Source of the DNA: Streptomyces sp. NRRL WC-3618 | GTDB taxonomy: Bacteria > Actinomycetota > Actinomycetes > Streptomycetales > Streptomycetaceae | Direction of reading: 5' to 3' | Assembly (NCBI RefSeq): GCF_001280005.1 | Contig: NZ_LGDW01000453.1 | Span: 1 to 47,685 of the forward strand | DNA length: 47,685 nucleotides | In this document: positions 14,835 to 23,802 of the stretch, one piece after another | Numbering within the stretch: position 1 is the stretch's first letter | How the letters are laid out: each line of letters begins with the position of its first letter | Made by a program: the position numbers and the translations under genes | Notes under the pieces: generated by a model | What the model was told of the DNA's origin: nothing | Seen by the model: the letters and a program-made list of their open reading frames with translations, nothing else | Databases searched by the model: none

Positions 14835-15512
14835 ACAGGCACGCGGGCCACTCCGTACGGGCGCCACCGCCTTGGCGGCGAGTGTCTCCGCGATCCGCCG
14901 ATGGGCCCGTAACGGAGAGGGGCGCCGCCTTCGCCCCACCGGTTGACGTACACCCGTACGACGCCGTCCACGGCCAGAGCGGCACGCTCGGCGCGTCGTA
15001 GCAGCGGGCCCCCACGGCCGCGCGGGCGGCGGGCGGGTCGGTCAGGTCGGCCAGGTCGTGATGGCCGCATCCAGCCGACGGCGCTCGCCCGCCCAGAGCG
15101 CGGCCGCAACGGGCTTGCGGCAGACCACGCAGTCCTCGGGCCCGGGCTCCCGGTCCCGCTCCGGCTGGGCAGTACCGGAGGCAGTAACGGTGTGACTCGC
15201 CGTGCCCCGTCGAGGACTTCGAAGGGGAACGTCTCCCATTGGGTCACAGGGGCAGCGGGCGTCGGCAGCCGCTCGCCCACCGGCAGGCGCCGAACGATGG
15301 CGCCACGTCCGGACGTTGTCGCCGCAGTGTCGCACCGACACTCCCCGCCTGGAAGGGGAGCGGCGCGGTGCCGCCATGCGGCCCCGTCGCGTGGGCGCGA
15401 CCGGCCACCATCGGCACGCACCCGTGCGAACTGCCGTTTCCACAACGGCGTTGAGCTGCCACGATCACAGGCGAGGCCGGCAGGCGGCACAGGAATCACG
15501 ATCGGAGCGCGA
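14835..15512. other. Intergenic region without recognisable gene, 678 bp
   Basis: GC-rich stretch between the IclR gene and the TauD-like gene. Open frames exist on both strands, but all have arginine/proline/serine-rich translations typical of random frames in GC-rich DNA. One short minus-strand segment around 15050-15140 reads like a real protein (CVVCRKPVAAALWAGERRRL) but is cut by a stop and not continued by neighbouring frames. It may be a decayed gene or a long leader of the dioxygenase mRNA. No tRNA or known riboswitch pattern was recognised. Confidence 0.45.
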
Positions 15513-16490
15513 ATGAGGACGGACGGGGCCACGAACGGTGAACTACCGTCTACCGCCCAGGAGTTGGCGGTGGACCCGGTGGCCGGGCACATCGGCGCCG
15601 AGATCTCGGGAGTCGATCTGACCGAGCCCCTCGACGACACCGTGGTCGACGCGATCAGGGCCGCAGTACTCCGCTGGAAGGTCGTGTTCTTCCGCGGTCA
15701 ACGGCTGGACCACGCACGGCACATCGCCTTCGCGCGCCGGTTCGGCGAGCCCGTCGTCCTCGGCCGACGCGGCGGCGCCTCACCGCCAGGCTTCCCCGAG
15801 ATCGAGACGACCGCCGACCGGCTGGAGCTGGGCGGACGCTACGGCATGGAGCACGCCGAATGGCTGGAGCGGCGCCGCCACTCGCTGCTGCGCGGCTGGC
15901 ACTGCGACCACGGCGCCCGCATCGACCCGCCCGCCGCGACGATCCTGCGCGCCGAGACCGTACCGCCGTACGGCGGCGACACCACCTGGTCCAACCTGGC
16001 CGCCGCCTACGCCGGACTCTCCGCGCCCGTACGTGAGTTCGTGGACGGACTCAGGGCCGAGCACCGGCTCGGCGTCGGCTACCAGGCGCGGCCCGGCGAC
16101 GACGCGTACCTCCGCCACCTGCTGGACCACCAGGTCGCCTCAGTGCACCCGTTGGTGCGGGTCCACCCGGAGACGGGGGAGCGGGTGCTGTTCGTCAACG
16201 GCTACTACCTGGAGCAGATCGTGGACGTCTCCCGCGCGGAGAGCCGACTGCTCCTGGAGCTGCTCCTCGAACAGGCGACCAGGCCCGAGTACACGGTCCG
16301 TTTCCGCTGGGACCCCGGCAGCGTCGCCTTCTGGGACAACCGGGCCACCATTCACCTGGCCCCCAGCGACAACGCCCACCTTGGCCACCCCCGGGTCATG
16401 CACCGCGTGATGCTGGCCGGTGACATCCCGGCCGGCGTGGACGGCAGGCCGTCGGAGCCCGTCACCGGCACCGAACCCGGGCGGTGGTGA
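15513..16490 (+). CDS. TauD/TfdA family 2-oxoglutarate-dependent dioxygenase
   Basis: 325 residues. Non-haem Fe(II)/2-oxoglutarate hydroxylase of the taurine/2,4-D type. The N-terminal segment GHIGAEISGVDLTEPLDD and VLRWKVVFFRGQ are standard. Iron ligands are His and Asp in GWHCDHGARIDPPAA, and the distal His in VMHRVML. FRWDPGSVAFWDNRATIHLAPSD holds the substrate and cosubstrate pocket, and GGDTTWSNL is the usual loop. The ATG at 15513 has GGAG 6 nt upstream. The substrate may be a sulfonate or other small acid. The convergent luciferase-like monooxygenase would fit organosulfur use, but this is inference. Confidence 0.9.
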   Translation: MRTDGATNGELPSTAQELAVDPVAGHIGAEISGVDLTEPLDDTVVDAIRAAVLRWKVVFFRGQRLDHARHIAFARRFGEPVVLGRRGGASPPGFPEIETTADRLELGGRYGMEHAEWLERRRHSLLRGWHCDHGARIDPPAATILRAETVPPYGGDTTWSNLAAAYAGLSAPVREFVDGLRAEHRLGVGYQARPGDDAYLRHLLDHQVASVHPLVRVHPETGERVLFVNGYYLEQIVDVSRAESRLLLELLLEQATRPEYTVRFRWDPGSVAFWDNRATIHLAPSDNAHLGHPRVMHRVMLAGDIPAGVDGRPSEPVTGTEPGRW

Positions 16491-16505
16491 GGGTGCCGCC
16501 GGCCT

Positions 16506-17537
16506 TCAGCCGGTGACCGGGTGCCAGCCCAGGGCGGGGCCGAGCTTGGTCGCGATGTCCGTGAGGATCTGGACGTAGTCCTCGTGCGCGAAGGTGAAGG
16601 GCAGCGCGAAGGCCACCTCGTCGATCTCCCGGAACGCGACGTGCGCGTACAGGCGTTCGGCGATCTCCGCCGACGTACCGACGAGGTCCGGCGCGAACAT
16701 CAGCCGCGCCGGACCCTGCGGGGTCGCGGTCCGGGGCAGCCGCTTCGCCGCGTACTCCTCGTACTTCGCGCGCTGCCCGGGCGAAGCGCTGTCGGTGGGG
16801 ATGACGACGAGGCCCTGGGAGACCCGGGCCCGGTCGCCGTCCGGGTGGTGGGCCCGGAAGGCCCGGACGCCCGCGAGCTGGATCTCGGCGAAGTCCGGCG
16901 CCTCCTCGTTCTCCTCGGCCTTGACGACACTGCTGGTCAGGAAGTTCATACCGTGCTCACCGGCCCACCGCGCCGACCGCAGACTCCCGCCGCCGTACCA
17001 CAACCGGCTTGCGAGCCCCGGGGAATGGGGCTGCACCCGGTCCGAGAACACCTCGAACCCCTCGACCCCGCTGAAGTCGCTGGCCGCCTTCCCGCGCACG
17101 TGGTCCAGCAGCCGTTCGACCCGCCGATAGCTGAAGTCCTCGGCGTCCCCGGTGTCGGGGTACAGGGCGTCCTTGATCTGGTCGTAGTGCATCGGCGGGC
17201 CCACACTCAGCCCCGGGTTCAGCCGGCCCCCGGACAGGATGTCGACGGTCGCCCAGTCCTCCGCCAGGCGCAGCGGGTTCTCCCAGCCCAACGGGGTGAC
17301 CGCGGTGCCCAGTTCGATCCGGCGGGTGCGCTGGGAGGCCGCCGCGAGGACGGCCACGGGGGAGGAGATCCCGTACTGGAGATGGCGGTGGCGCAGCCAC
17401 GCGCTGTCGAAGCCGAGCCGCTCACCCAGCTCGATGATCTCCAGCGTCGACTCGTGCCCTGCTCGCGGATCGTCCCCGTCGAACAGCCCGATGGTGAGAA
17501 AGCCCAGTTTGCGCAGCGGCTGAGTGGGGAGAGGCAC
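16506..17537 (-). CDS. LLM class flavin-dependent oxidoreductase
   Basis: 343-residue luciferase-like TIM-barrel monooxygenase using FMNH2 from a separate reductase. Family landmarks: LGFLTIGLFDGDDPRAG, IELGERLGFDSAWLRHRHLQYG, RRIELGTAVTPLGWENPLRLAEDWATVDILSGGR, and the C-terminal IAERLYAHVAFREIDEVAFALPF. The GTG at 17537 is preferred because GGAGGAG lies just before it; the TTG at 17549 would sit ahead of that site. It is convergent with the TauD gene (stop codons 15 bp apart), so the pair may share a catabolic role but not a promoter. Confidence 0.9.
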   Translation of the reverse strand: MPLPTQPLRKLGFLTIGLFDGDDPRAGHESTLEIIELGERLGFDSAWLRHRHLQYGISSPVAVLAAASQRTRRIELGTAVTPLGWENPLRLAEDWATVDILSGGRLNPGLSVGPPMHYDQIKDALYPDTGDAEDFSYRRVERLLDHVRGKAASDFSGVEGFEVFSDRVQPHSPGLASRLWYGGGSLRSARWAGEHGMNFLTSSVVKAEENEEAPDFAEIQLAGVRAFRAHHPDGDRARVSQGLVVIPTDSASPGQRAKYEEYAAKRLPRTATPQGPARLMFAPDLVGTSAEIAERLYAHVAFREIDEVAFALPFTFAHEDYVQILTDIATKLGPALGWHPVTG

Positions 17538-17567
17538 GGACTCCTCCAACGATCGTCGTACGGACGT

Positions 17568-19109
17568 TCAGAATGCGTCAATTGTGCCAGGCGGCCGGGT
17601 CAACGGGATCACCACTTCGTCCTCGACCGGCGGATCCAGTTCCTGCCTGAGCATGCCGGTCGCGGAGAAACACCGCAGCCGGATCGCCTCCGGTGAAACG
17701 TCGAGACGCAGGAAGCTCTTGAAGAACGGCGGGCTGTACGTCGCCGAGCCGGGCGAGAGCAACGGCGTGAACGCCTCCCGGACCGGGAGCCGCAGGCGCC
17801 GGGTGCGGTCGGGACGGCGGGCCGTGCCCAGCAGCCCCGCGACAAGCCGGATGCGCCAGGTCAGCCGGACGGGCCCGCCCGGTGCGCGCGCCGGACGGAT
17901 GCCGAGGCGCTCGGCGATCACCGCTGTCGCCTCTGCCTCGGAGAGGGCGAAGAAGCGGCGCAGCCGCAGCCGTCGGCCGTAGACGCCGCTGTAGAAGGCC
18001 AGCGAGTCGCCGCGCAGCGGATAGCAGCGGAAGTCGTCCTCCGTGACGCCGGCGACCGAGACGCGCTTGATGGTGTGGGTGGCGTGCGTGAACGCACCGC
18101 CCCCGCCCGACACCACATAGTGGACGGTGCGGCCGTGCACGTTCACCGGATAGCGCTGGTAGTTGTGGATGTCGCCGCCGATCGCGGCCACGAAGTTGCG
18201 CTTCGGGTCGCGGACGAGGTCGTCGACCGTGCCGCCGCCCTCGATGGGGCACGGATGGTGCTCGCCGTCGACGTACAGGGGCGACCCGGTGATGAGGATC
18301 TTCGGGACCGGTCCCTGGGACACCTCCCGAAGCCAGCGGCCCTGTTCGGCGTCGAGCGTGCCCAGCAGTCCGGTGTCGATGCCGATGACACGCACGGGTC
18401 CGGCGTCGATCGCCCAGTACGGGCCCGGCTGGAGGGCCTGTTGGGCGGGCGCCGAACGCAACTTGGCCCCCTCGGCGAGGCGTTGCTCGTCGACGGCGCT
18501 CGGCCTGTGCCACAGGAGCGAGCGCAGCCAGGCCCGGGTGAGGGAACGGGGCTCGGGGTCTGCGGGGAGGGGCGGGGCGTCGCAGAACACGCGCATGAAT
18601 CCGTGCAGGTCCTCGTACCAGTCGTGGTTGCCCGGTATCGCGTATATGGGCGCCTGGTAGTCCTGGTAGGGACGGAAGAACTTGGTGCCGTAGTCGTCGG
18701 TCGCCCCGACCGGGTAGATCACGTCACTGGCGAGCACGGTGAACGCCGTGTCCTGACCGACCTTCAGGAAGCCCGGGAGGACGGCGTATTGGGGTGCGGC
18801 GCCCTCGCCGGTGTCGCCGATGACCATGAAGGAGAAGCGGTCCGGATCGCTGCGCCGGACCACCTTGTCCTCGGGTGCGCCCGCAGCCGTCACTTGTGCT
18901 GCCAGACGGCTGCGGGTGCGGCCCGTCGGGTCCCCGAGCCAGGAGGCCAGCACGCCGTTGCGGGCGGGCCACAGGGTCCGGGGGTTCACCCACGAGAGCT
19001 TCTCGACCCGACGCGGCATCAACTCCTGGTAGGCGCCCGGGGTTTCGAGGCCCCAGCCGGCGCCCTCCGGGGTGTCGCGGGAGGAGGGGGACCGTGCGGA
19101 GTCGACCAT
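17568..19109 (-). CDS. Metallophosphoesterase family protein
   Basis: 513 residues, cytoplasmic by sequence. The calcineurin-like core is at about residues 93-340. It has FMVIGDTGEG (metal ligand Asp99), ASDVIYPVG (Asp129), AIPGNHDWYEDL (Asn161, His162), LITGSPLYV and FVAAIGGDIHNYQRY (C-terminal His ligands). The C-terminal 170 residues are an accessory domain that I do not recognise. Uncharacterised Streptomyces proteins of this size are common; substrate unknown. It ends 30 bp before the start of the LLM gene on the same strand, so the two may be co-transcribed. Confidence 0.88.
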   Translation of the reverse strand: MVDSARSPSSRDTPEGAGWGLETPGAYQELMPRRVEKLSWVNPRTLWPARNGVLASWLGDPTGRTRSRLAAQVTAAGAPEDKVVRRSDPDRFSFMVIGDTGEGAAPQYAVLPGFLKVGQDTAFTVLASDVIYPVGATDDYGTKFFRPYQDYQAPIYAIPGNHDWYEDLHGFMRVFCDAPPLPADPEPRSLTRAWLRSLLWHRPSAVDEQRLAEGAKLRSAPAQQALQPGPYWAIDAGPVRVIGIDTGLLGTLDAEQGRWLREVSQGPVPKILITGSPLYVDGEHHPCPIEGGGTVDDLVRDPKRNFVAAIGGDIHNYQRYPVNVHGRTVHYVVSGGGGAFTHATHTIKRVSVAGVTEDDFRCYPLRGDSLAFYSGVYGRRLRLRRFFALSEAEATAVIAERLGIRPARAPGGPVRLTWRIRLVAGLLGTARRPDRTRRLRLPVREAFTPLLSPGSATYSPPFFKSFLRLDVSPEAIRLRCFSATGMLRQELDPPVEDEVVIPLTRPPGTIDAF

Positions 19110-19129
19110 CGGGGCACCGTAGCAATGTC

Positions 19130-20008
19130 CTAAAGCCGAAGATCACTCCGGGTCGGGGTTCGCTGCCGACGGGAGGAGGGCTGTCCGGTGTTTCCCGCCG
19201 ACGGCTGCTTCGGTATGTGCGGCAACTGGTGCGGCGCGGGCTGCTGACGGGAGGTCTTGCCGCCCTTCTCGCTGTCGCCCAGCCCGAGCAGCGGGTCGAA
19301 CATCACGACGACCCCGGCCAGCAGCAGGAAGATGACCGGGCCGATCAGCATCGGCAGTAGGAGCGAGGTCGGTGAGTCGCCGGTCCAGGTGGTGTCTCCC
19401 GATTCGTGCACATGCACGCTGACGGCGGCCATGCCCGTGTAGTGCATTCCGGTGACGGCCACGCCCATCACCAGGCTGGCGCCGAGGCTGGTCAGGAACC
19501 CCCGGATGGAGACGACCGCCCACAGGGCGGCGGTCGCGGCGACGATGGCGATCACCACGGAGAGCGCCACGGTCACGGCGTCGTAGTCGATCGTGCCGTT
19601 CAGATGGAGCGCCGCCATACCGAGGTAGTGCATCGCGGCGACACCGAGGCCGGTCACGATGCCCGCGACGGAGAGCGCCGCTGGCGTGGCGCCGCGATAC
19701 CCCACGACGAACACTCCGACACCGACGACGACGATCGCCACGGCGAGGCTGATGACTGTCAGCCCGGTGTTGTAGCGGACCGCCGTCTCCTCGACCTGGA
19801 ATCCGATCATCGCGATGAAGTGCATGGTCCAGATTCCGCACCCGATGGCCGCCGCCCCCAGCGCCAGCCAACCCGGCTTCCACGAGTCCTTGTTGAGCAG
19901 CGTCCTGACCACGCAGCGCAACCCCAGGGCGCTTCCCAGACAGGCCATGACGTAGGCCGACACCGGGGTGACGAACCCGTAACTGAATCCGTCGATCGTT
20001 CCTTGCAT
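19130..20008 (-). CDS. MHYT-domain integral membrane sensor
   Basis: 292 residues with seven predicted membrane helices between about 8 and 240. Three MHYT repeats are plain: WTMHFIAMIGF, AAMHYLGMAAL and TGMHYTGMAAV. The family is proposed to bind copper and sense O2, CO or NO. The C-terminal 50 residues (from SEKGGKTSRQQ) are hydrophilic and carry no GGDEF, EAL or kinase domain, so signalling output is not evident. The ATG at 20008 (MQGTIDGF) has GGGGGGA 8 nt upstream; an upstream in-frame ATG at 20035 lacks one. The stop is 20 bp from the metallophosphoesterase start, so co-transcription is likely. Confidence 0.9.
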   Translation of the reverse strand: MQGTIDGFSYGFVTPVSAYVMACLGSALGLRCVVRTLLNKDSWKPGWLALGAAAIGCGIWTMHFIAMIGFQVEETAVRYNTGLTVISLAVAIVVVGVGVFVVGYRGATPAALSVAGIVTGLGVAAMHYLGMAALHLNGTIDYDAVTVALSVVIAIVAATAALWAVVSIRGFLTSLGASLVMGVAVTGMHYTGMAAVSVHVHESGDTTWTGDSPTSLLLPMLIGPVIFLLLAGVVVMFDPLLGLGDSEKGGKTSRQQPAPHQLPHIPKQPSAGNTGQPSSRRQRTPTRSDLRL

Positions 20009-20313
20009 ATGACAAATCCCCCCGAGGCGCAACATGTTGAGGGGTGAATTCTCGCCTCAAATGCGAGTAAAGCAAGCGGTTACCGCGAGTACTCGGTGAA
20101 TTGTGTTTGAACTAAGGTCAAGATCGGTCGAAAAGGGGCGGGATTCGGCCGGAGTCCCTCATTCCGATTGTGATACCGCAGCCCGAAGAGCCCCGAGCAC
20201 CCGTTGTGGAACTTGTCCCGACGCGCTTCTCACGCCGTGGTCGAGACGGAACACTGGGCATCCGGCGCGGGATTCCGTCATCCCGTACGACGCGAAAGGC
20301 CGGCCTTCCACGT
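20009..20313. other. Divergent intergenic region, 305 bp
   Basis: Region between the MHYT gene (minus) and the DUF2264 gene (plus). It is AT-richer around 20045-20140. It contains two adjoining small dyads, GCGGT-t-ACCGC (20076-20086) and CGAGTACTCG (20086-20095), which could form a compound operator. No gene is seen. Confidence 0.45.
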
Positions 20314-22239
20314 ATGAGCAGCACAACTCCTACCAGCAGCAGGGGCATCCCCTTCGAATTCCCGCCCGAGGACCGCGAGTCGAGCCCGTACACCGGGTAC
20401 ACGCGGGCTCACTGGGAGGCCGTGGCGGACGGGCTGCTGGCTGCCGCGTGGCGCTGGAGCACCCCCGGCGGCGCTCTGCTCGACCTGCCCGGCGCCCCCT
20501 CGTACTCGGGCGTGCGCTCCGACGGGCTCGAAGGCTACGCCCGCACCTTCCTCGCCGCGGCCTTCCGCGTCGCGGGCGCGGGCGGCGACGACCCGCACGG
20601 CTGGCTCGACCGGTACGCCCAGGGGCTCGCGGCGGGCACCCGCACCCCGGGCCGCGACGACACCGAGTCGTGGCCGCTCATCCTCGACCATGACGTGCAG
20701 GGCCAGCCGATGGTCGAGTCGGCCTCCGTGGCCCTCGGCCTCAGGCTGACGGCGCCCTGGCTGTGGAAACGGCTCGACTCCGCCGTGCAGGACCGTGCGG
20801 AGGAATGGCTGCGCGGCTCGCTGCGGCACTCGCCGGCGCCCAACAACTGGTACCTGTTCCCCTACACGGTCGCCGGTTTCCTGGAGTCCGTCGGGCGCGG
20901 CGACGCGGAGACGGCCAGGGCACGCGAGCGGGCCCTGGAGCTGATGGAGACCTGGTACCGGGGCGACGGCTGGTACGCGGACGGCGACGGCCGGGCCTTC
21001 GACCACTACAACGGCTGGGCCCTGCACCTGTATCCGGTCCTCGACGCCCACCTGGGCGACGACCGGGAACTGTCCGCCCACTACGGCCCCCGCCTGCGCG
21101 AACACCTCGCCGGCTTCGCGCTGATGTTCGCCGGGGACGGCGCGCCGATCCACTTCGGCCGCTCCCTGTCGTACCGCTTCGCCGCCTCCTCCGCCGTCGG
21201 CCTGGGCGCCCTCACCGGCCACACCCCGCTCACCCCGGGGACGAGCCGCCGTCTGATCAGCGGCAGCCTCCGCCACTTCCTGGACCGGGGCGCCCTGACC
21301 GACGACGGCCTGCTGACCCTCGGCTGGCACGGCCCCCACCCGGCGACCCTCCAGAACTACTCGGGTCCCGCGTCCCCGTACTGGGCCTCCAAGGCGTTCG
21401 TCTCCCTGCTCGCCCCCGCCGACGCCCCGCTGTGGACGGCCCGGGAGGAGCCCGCGCCGGTCGAGGAGGGCGACCGGGTGCTCGCGCTGCCCGCGCCGGG
21501 GCTGCTGGTGCAGTCGACCCGCGCGGACGGCATCGTACGGCTGCACAACCACGGCAGCGACCACGTCCGCCCGCACGAGGGCGAGACGGGGGCGCAGGAC
21601 GACCCGCACTACGGCCGTCAGGCCTATTCGACGCACTCCGGCCCGACCGCCCCCGCCAACCTCGCGGACAACCACCTCTGCGTGGAGGTCGGCGGCCGGG
21701 GCAGTGTGCGCCGCCGTATCCACCCGCTGGGCGCGGGCCACGGGGACGGCTGGGGCTGGGCCGCGTCCTGGCACCGGCCCGTCTTCACCGCCGGGCCGCC
21801 CATGGTGCCGGGACTGCGGGTGGAGAGCGTGACGGTGGTTCGAGGCCGCCACGAACTGCGCGTCCACCGCGTGACCGGCGCTCCGGCGGGCGCCCGCGTC
21901 ACCCACACGGGCTGGGCGACGGGCCCCGAGCAGGAGGTGACGTCGGCGTTGTACGGCCTGTACGGCTGGAACCCGGAAGCGGAGGAGGCGCGGGCCCCGC
22001 AGGGCACCGCCTACACCCGCTGGGCCGTGGTCCCCCGCCTGGCCGGCGAGACCTCCGGCACCTCACTCCACGTTGCCCTGGCGACCCTCACGGCAGACCC
22101 GCAACCCTTCGTGCCCGAGAGCGTCATCTCCGGTGTCGAGGCGACGGACACGGCGGTCGAGGTGCGGTGGGCCGAGGACGGAGCATGTACCCGGATCACC
22201 TTCGAGCCGGTTGCGGTTCAGCACGGCTCGCAGGACTGA
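20314..22239 (+). CDS. DUF2264 domain-containing protein
   Basis: 641 residues, no signal peptide. Residues 20-370 form an alpha/alpha-barrel type DUF2264 domain. Typical stretches are FLAAAFRVAGAGG, WLFPYTVAGFLE-like (NNWYLFPYTVAGFLESVG), GWYADGDGRAFDHYNGWALHLYP and GRSLSYRFAASSAVGLGAL. The C-terminal half (about 390-640) is beta-rich, as in polysaccharide lyases and heparinase-II-like proteins. The fold suggests a carbohydrate-active enzyme, probably acting on uronic acid or pectin-like oligosaccharides, but this is inference. The ATG at 20314 (MSSTTPTSS) is chosen because the frame upstream is not family-like. Confidence 0.85.
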   Translation: MSSTTPTSSRGIPFEFPPEDRESSPYTGYTRAHWEAVADGLLAAAWRWSTPGGALLDLPGAPSYSGVRSDGLEGYARTFLAAAFRVAGAGGDDPHGWLDRYAQGLAAGTRTPGRDDTESWPLILDHDVQGQPMVESASVALGLRLTAPWLWKRLDSAVQDRAEEWLRGSLRHSPAPNNWYLFPYTVAGFLESVGRGDAETARARERALELMETWYRGDGWYADGDGRAFDHYNGWALHLYPVLDAHLGDDRELSAHYGPRLREHLAGFALMFAGDGAPIHFGRSLSYRFAASSAVGLGALTGHTPLTPGTSRRLISGSLRHFLDRGALTDDGLLTLGWHGPHPATLQNYSGPASPYWASKAFVSLLAPADAPLWTAREEPAPVEEGDRVLALPAPGLLVQSTRADGIVRLHNHGSDHVRPHEGETGAQDDPHYGRQAYSTHSGPTAPANLADNHLCVEVGGRGSVRRRIHPLGAGHGDGWGWAASWHRPVFTAGPPMVPGLRVESVTVVRGRHELRVHRVTGAPAGARVTHTGWATGPEQEVTSALYGLYGWNPEAEEARAPQGTAYTRWAVVPRLAGETSGTSLHVALATLTADPQPFVPESVISGVEATDTAVEVRWAEDGACTRITFEPVAVQHGSQD

Positions 22240-22268
22240 GGGTGCCGGCGATGTCGCGCGGTTCGGCA

Positions 22269-22323
22269 GCGCCCCGACCGGGGCGCGGGGAACTGCGCGA
22301 CAAGCCCCCACCGGCCCGCACCC
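22269..22323. repeat. Streptomyces-type intergenic GC-hairpin repeat
   Basis: GCGCCCC-gacc-GGGGCGC hairpin (22269-22286) followed by GGGGAACTGCGCGAC and a run of CCCCCACCGGCCCGCACC. I recognise this arrangement as a short repeat scattered between Streptomyces genes, usually near gene ends. Here it sits between the convergent DUF2264 gene and the 68-residue gene and probably also acts as terminator. Confidence 0.65.
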
Positions 22324-22334
22324 GACAAGCGACC

Positions 22335-22541
22335 TCACGGCAACAACTTGTCCAGCGCCGCAGGCCCCTCCTTCGCCAGCTTCCGCTCCGCCCAAGCAAG
22401 GGTGCGCGGAGTGAGGTCACGGCCCGTGGCCAACACCAGATCCTCCGCCGACGCGCCATGCTCCGCACCGGTGTGCAGCAGGGCGTCGGGGGTCGTGGTG
22501 TCGTCGGACGGAGAGGGCGAATCGGAGTGCTGGATCGGCAT
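22335..22541 (-). CDS. Small conserved hypothetical protein (68 aa)
   Basis: Short acidic N-terminus rich in Ser, Asp and Thr, then a compact helical C-terminal half (GRDLTPRTLAWAERKLAKEGPAALDKLLP). The ATG at 22541 has AAGGAG 5 nt upstream, a strong start signal. Third-position GC is high and the C-terminus is well formed, so I take it as a real gene. I do not recognise a family; such small proteins are common in Streptomyces. It is 106 bp downstream of the YciO-type gene on the same strand. Confidence 0.65.
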   Translation of the reverse strand: MPIQHSDSPSPSDDTTTPDALLHTGAEHGASAEDLVLATGRDLTPRTLAWAERKLAKEGPAALDKLLP

Positions 22542-22647
22542 GACGTCTCCTTGCTCGACCGGACCTCCTTCCACCATGCACAGCCCACGCCCCGAGCGCA
22601 CCCCGCACGGTTCCGGCGTACCAGGTCCGTACGAGGTCAGGGAGCCG

Positions 22648-23268
22648 TCACTCGAACCGTGACGTGTCTCCCGCGCCCCGGCGCACGATCTCGGCCTCGC
22701 CGCTGGAGAAGTCGATGACCGTCGTCGGCTCCGTACCGCAGTCCCCGGAGTCGACGACCGCGTCCACGACATGGTCGAGCCGCTCCTTGATCTCCCAGCC
22801 CTGCGTCAGCGGCTCCTTCTCGTCGGGCAGCAGCAGCGTGCTGGACAGCAGCGGCTCGCCCAGCTCGGCCAGCAGGGCCTGCACGACCGTGTGATCGGGG
22901 ATGCGCACACCCACGGTCTTCTTCTTCGGGTGCAGCAGCTTGCGCGGCACCTCGCGGGTCGCGGGGAGGATGAACGTGTAACTGCCCGGCGTGGACGCCT
23001 TCACGGCCCGGAACACGTCGTTGTCGACCTGTACGAACTGGCCGAGCTGCGCGAAGTTCTGGCACACGAGAGTGAAGTGGTGACGGTCGTCGAGCTGCCG
23101 GATCGACCGGATGCGGTCGATACCGTCACGGCTGCCGAGCTGGCACCCCAGCGCGAAGCAGGAGTCCGTCGGATACGCGATCAGCGCACCCGAGCGGATG
23201 CTGTCGGCGACCTGACTGATCGTGCGGGGCTGCGGGTTGTCGGGATGGACGTCGAAGTACCTTGCCAT
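22648..23268 (-). CDS. YciO/YrdC/Sua5 family protein (threonylcarbamoyl-AMP synthase-like)
   Basis: 206 residues, single YrdC-fold domain. Landmarks: IRSGALIAYPTDSCFALGCQLGSRDGIDRI at the N-terminus, HHFTLVCQNF, KASTPGSYTFILPATREVPRKLLHPKKKTVGVRIPDH (the family KR-type site), and LSSTLLLP. The pattern, including the two adjoining KKK residues, is that of the short YciO branch rather than the Sua5/TsaC housekeeping enzyme. It probably binds RNA or nucleotides, and a role in tRNA t6A synthesis is not certain. It is divergent from the DUF6479 gene. Confidence 0.88.
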   Translation of the reverse strand: MARYFDVHPDNPQPRTISQVADSIRSGALIAYPTDSCFALGCQLGSRDGIDRIRSIRQLDDRHHFTLVCQNFAQLGQFVQVDNDVFRAVKASTPGSYTFILPATREVPRKLLHPKKKTVGVRIPDHTVVQALLAELGEPLLSSTLLLPDEKEPLTQGWEIKERLDHVVDAVVDSGDCGTEPTTVIDFSSGEAEIVRRGAGDTSRFE

Positions 23269-23401
23269 CCGTCGAGCCTATGCCCTCCGTGAGGTAGGTT
23301 CCGGACCGAGATGCGGACGTGACGGTGCACTAGTGAGTCCTCGGCGCGCGCGAGAGAGGGCACCCGCGAGTAGCCCACCCCGTTCGGGGCACTCGGCAGC
23401 C

Positions 23402-23785
23402 ATGACAACGGCTGAAGCAGCAGACGCGGGACAGGTACTCGCCGCATCGAGCAACGTACTCAACGTGATCGCCGCCTTTGCCGGTGGCCTGATCGTGGTG
23501 GCCCTGCTGATCTGGGCCGTCCGCCTGGGAGTGAGGACCAAGGAGGCGGAGTCGCCCCCGCCCGGGCCAGAGGAGCATCCCAGGCTGCCGGAGACGGGGC
23601 CCGTGCACGAGGAGCGGGAGCAGCGTGCCCCCAACGAGGTGCCGCACACCGTGGACGAGAGCGAGCGGCTCACCCCGCACAACCTCCATTCCGCCGGCAC
23701 CAAACGCGGCGACGACCAGACCCGACCACGCTGGTCGCCGGGCAACAGCGGATCCTTCGGTAGTGGTGGCTCGGGCCGTAAGTGA
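23402..23785 (+). CDS. DUF6479 family membrane protein
   Basis: 127 residues. One N-terminal membrane helix (about residues 17-41, VLNVIAAFAGGLIVVALLIWAVRLGV). It is followed by a charged, proline-rich tail with EEHPRLPETGPVHEEREQRAPNEVP, which is the DUF6479 signature. The C-terminus is Gly/Ser rich. The family is restricted to Streptomyces and relatives and its role is unknown. The ATG at 23402 is the first codon that gives the family N-terminus (MTTAEAADAGQVLAASS). Its stop is 18 bp before the methyltransferase start, so the two are likely co-transcribed. Confidence 0.8.
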   Translation: MTTAEAADAGQVLAASSNVLNVIAAFAGGLIVVALLIWAVRLGVRTKEAESPPPGPEEHPRLPETGPVHEEREQRAPNEVPHTVDESERLTPHNLHSAGTKRGDDQTRPRWSPGNSGSFGSGGSGRK

Positions 23786-23802
23786 CTCATAGGGTGGGCC
23801 GT

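Noticed and set aside
14835..15512. Riboswitch or tRNA in the long gap before the TauD gene
   Set aside because: No cloverleaf, T-loop (GTTCGAATC-like) or known riboswitch core was recognised.
14549..15640. Minus-strand frame covering the 678-bp gap upstream of the TauD gene
   Set aside because: Arg/Ser/Pro-rich translation with no domain, extending antisense into both neighbouring genes; treated as non-coding, with a note that a decayed gene is possible.
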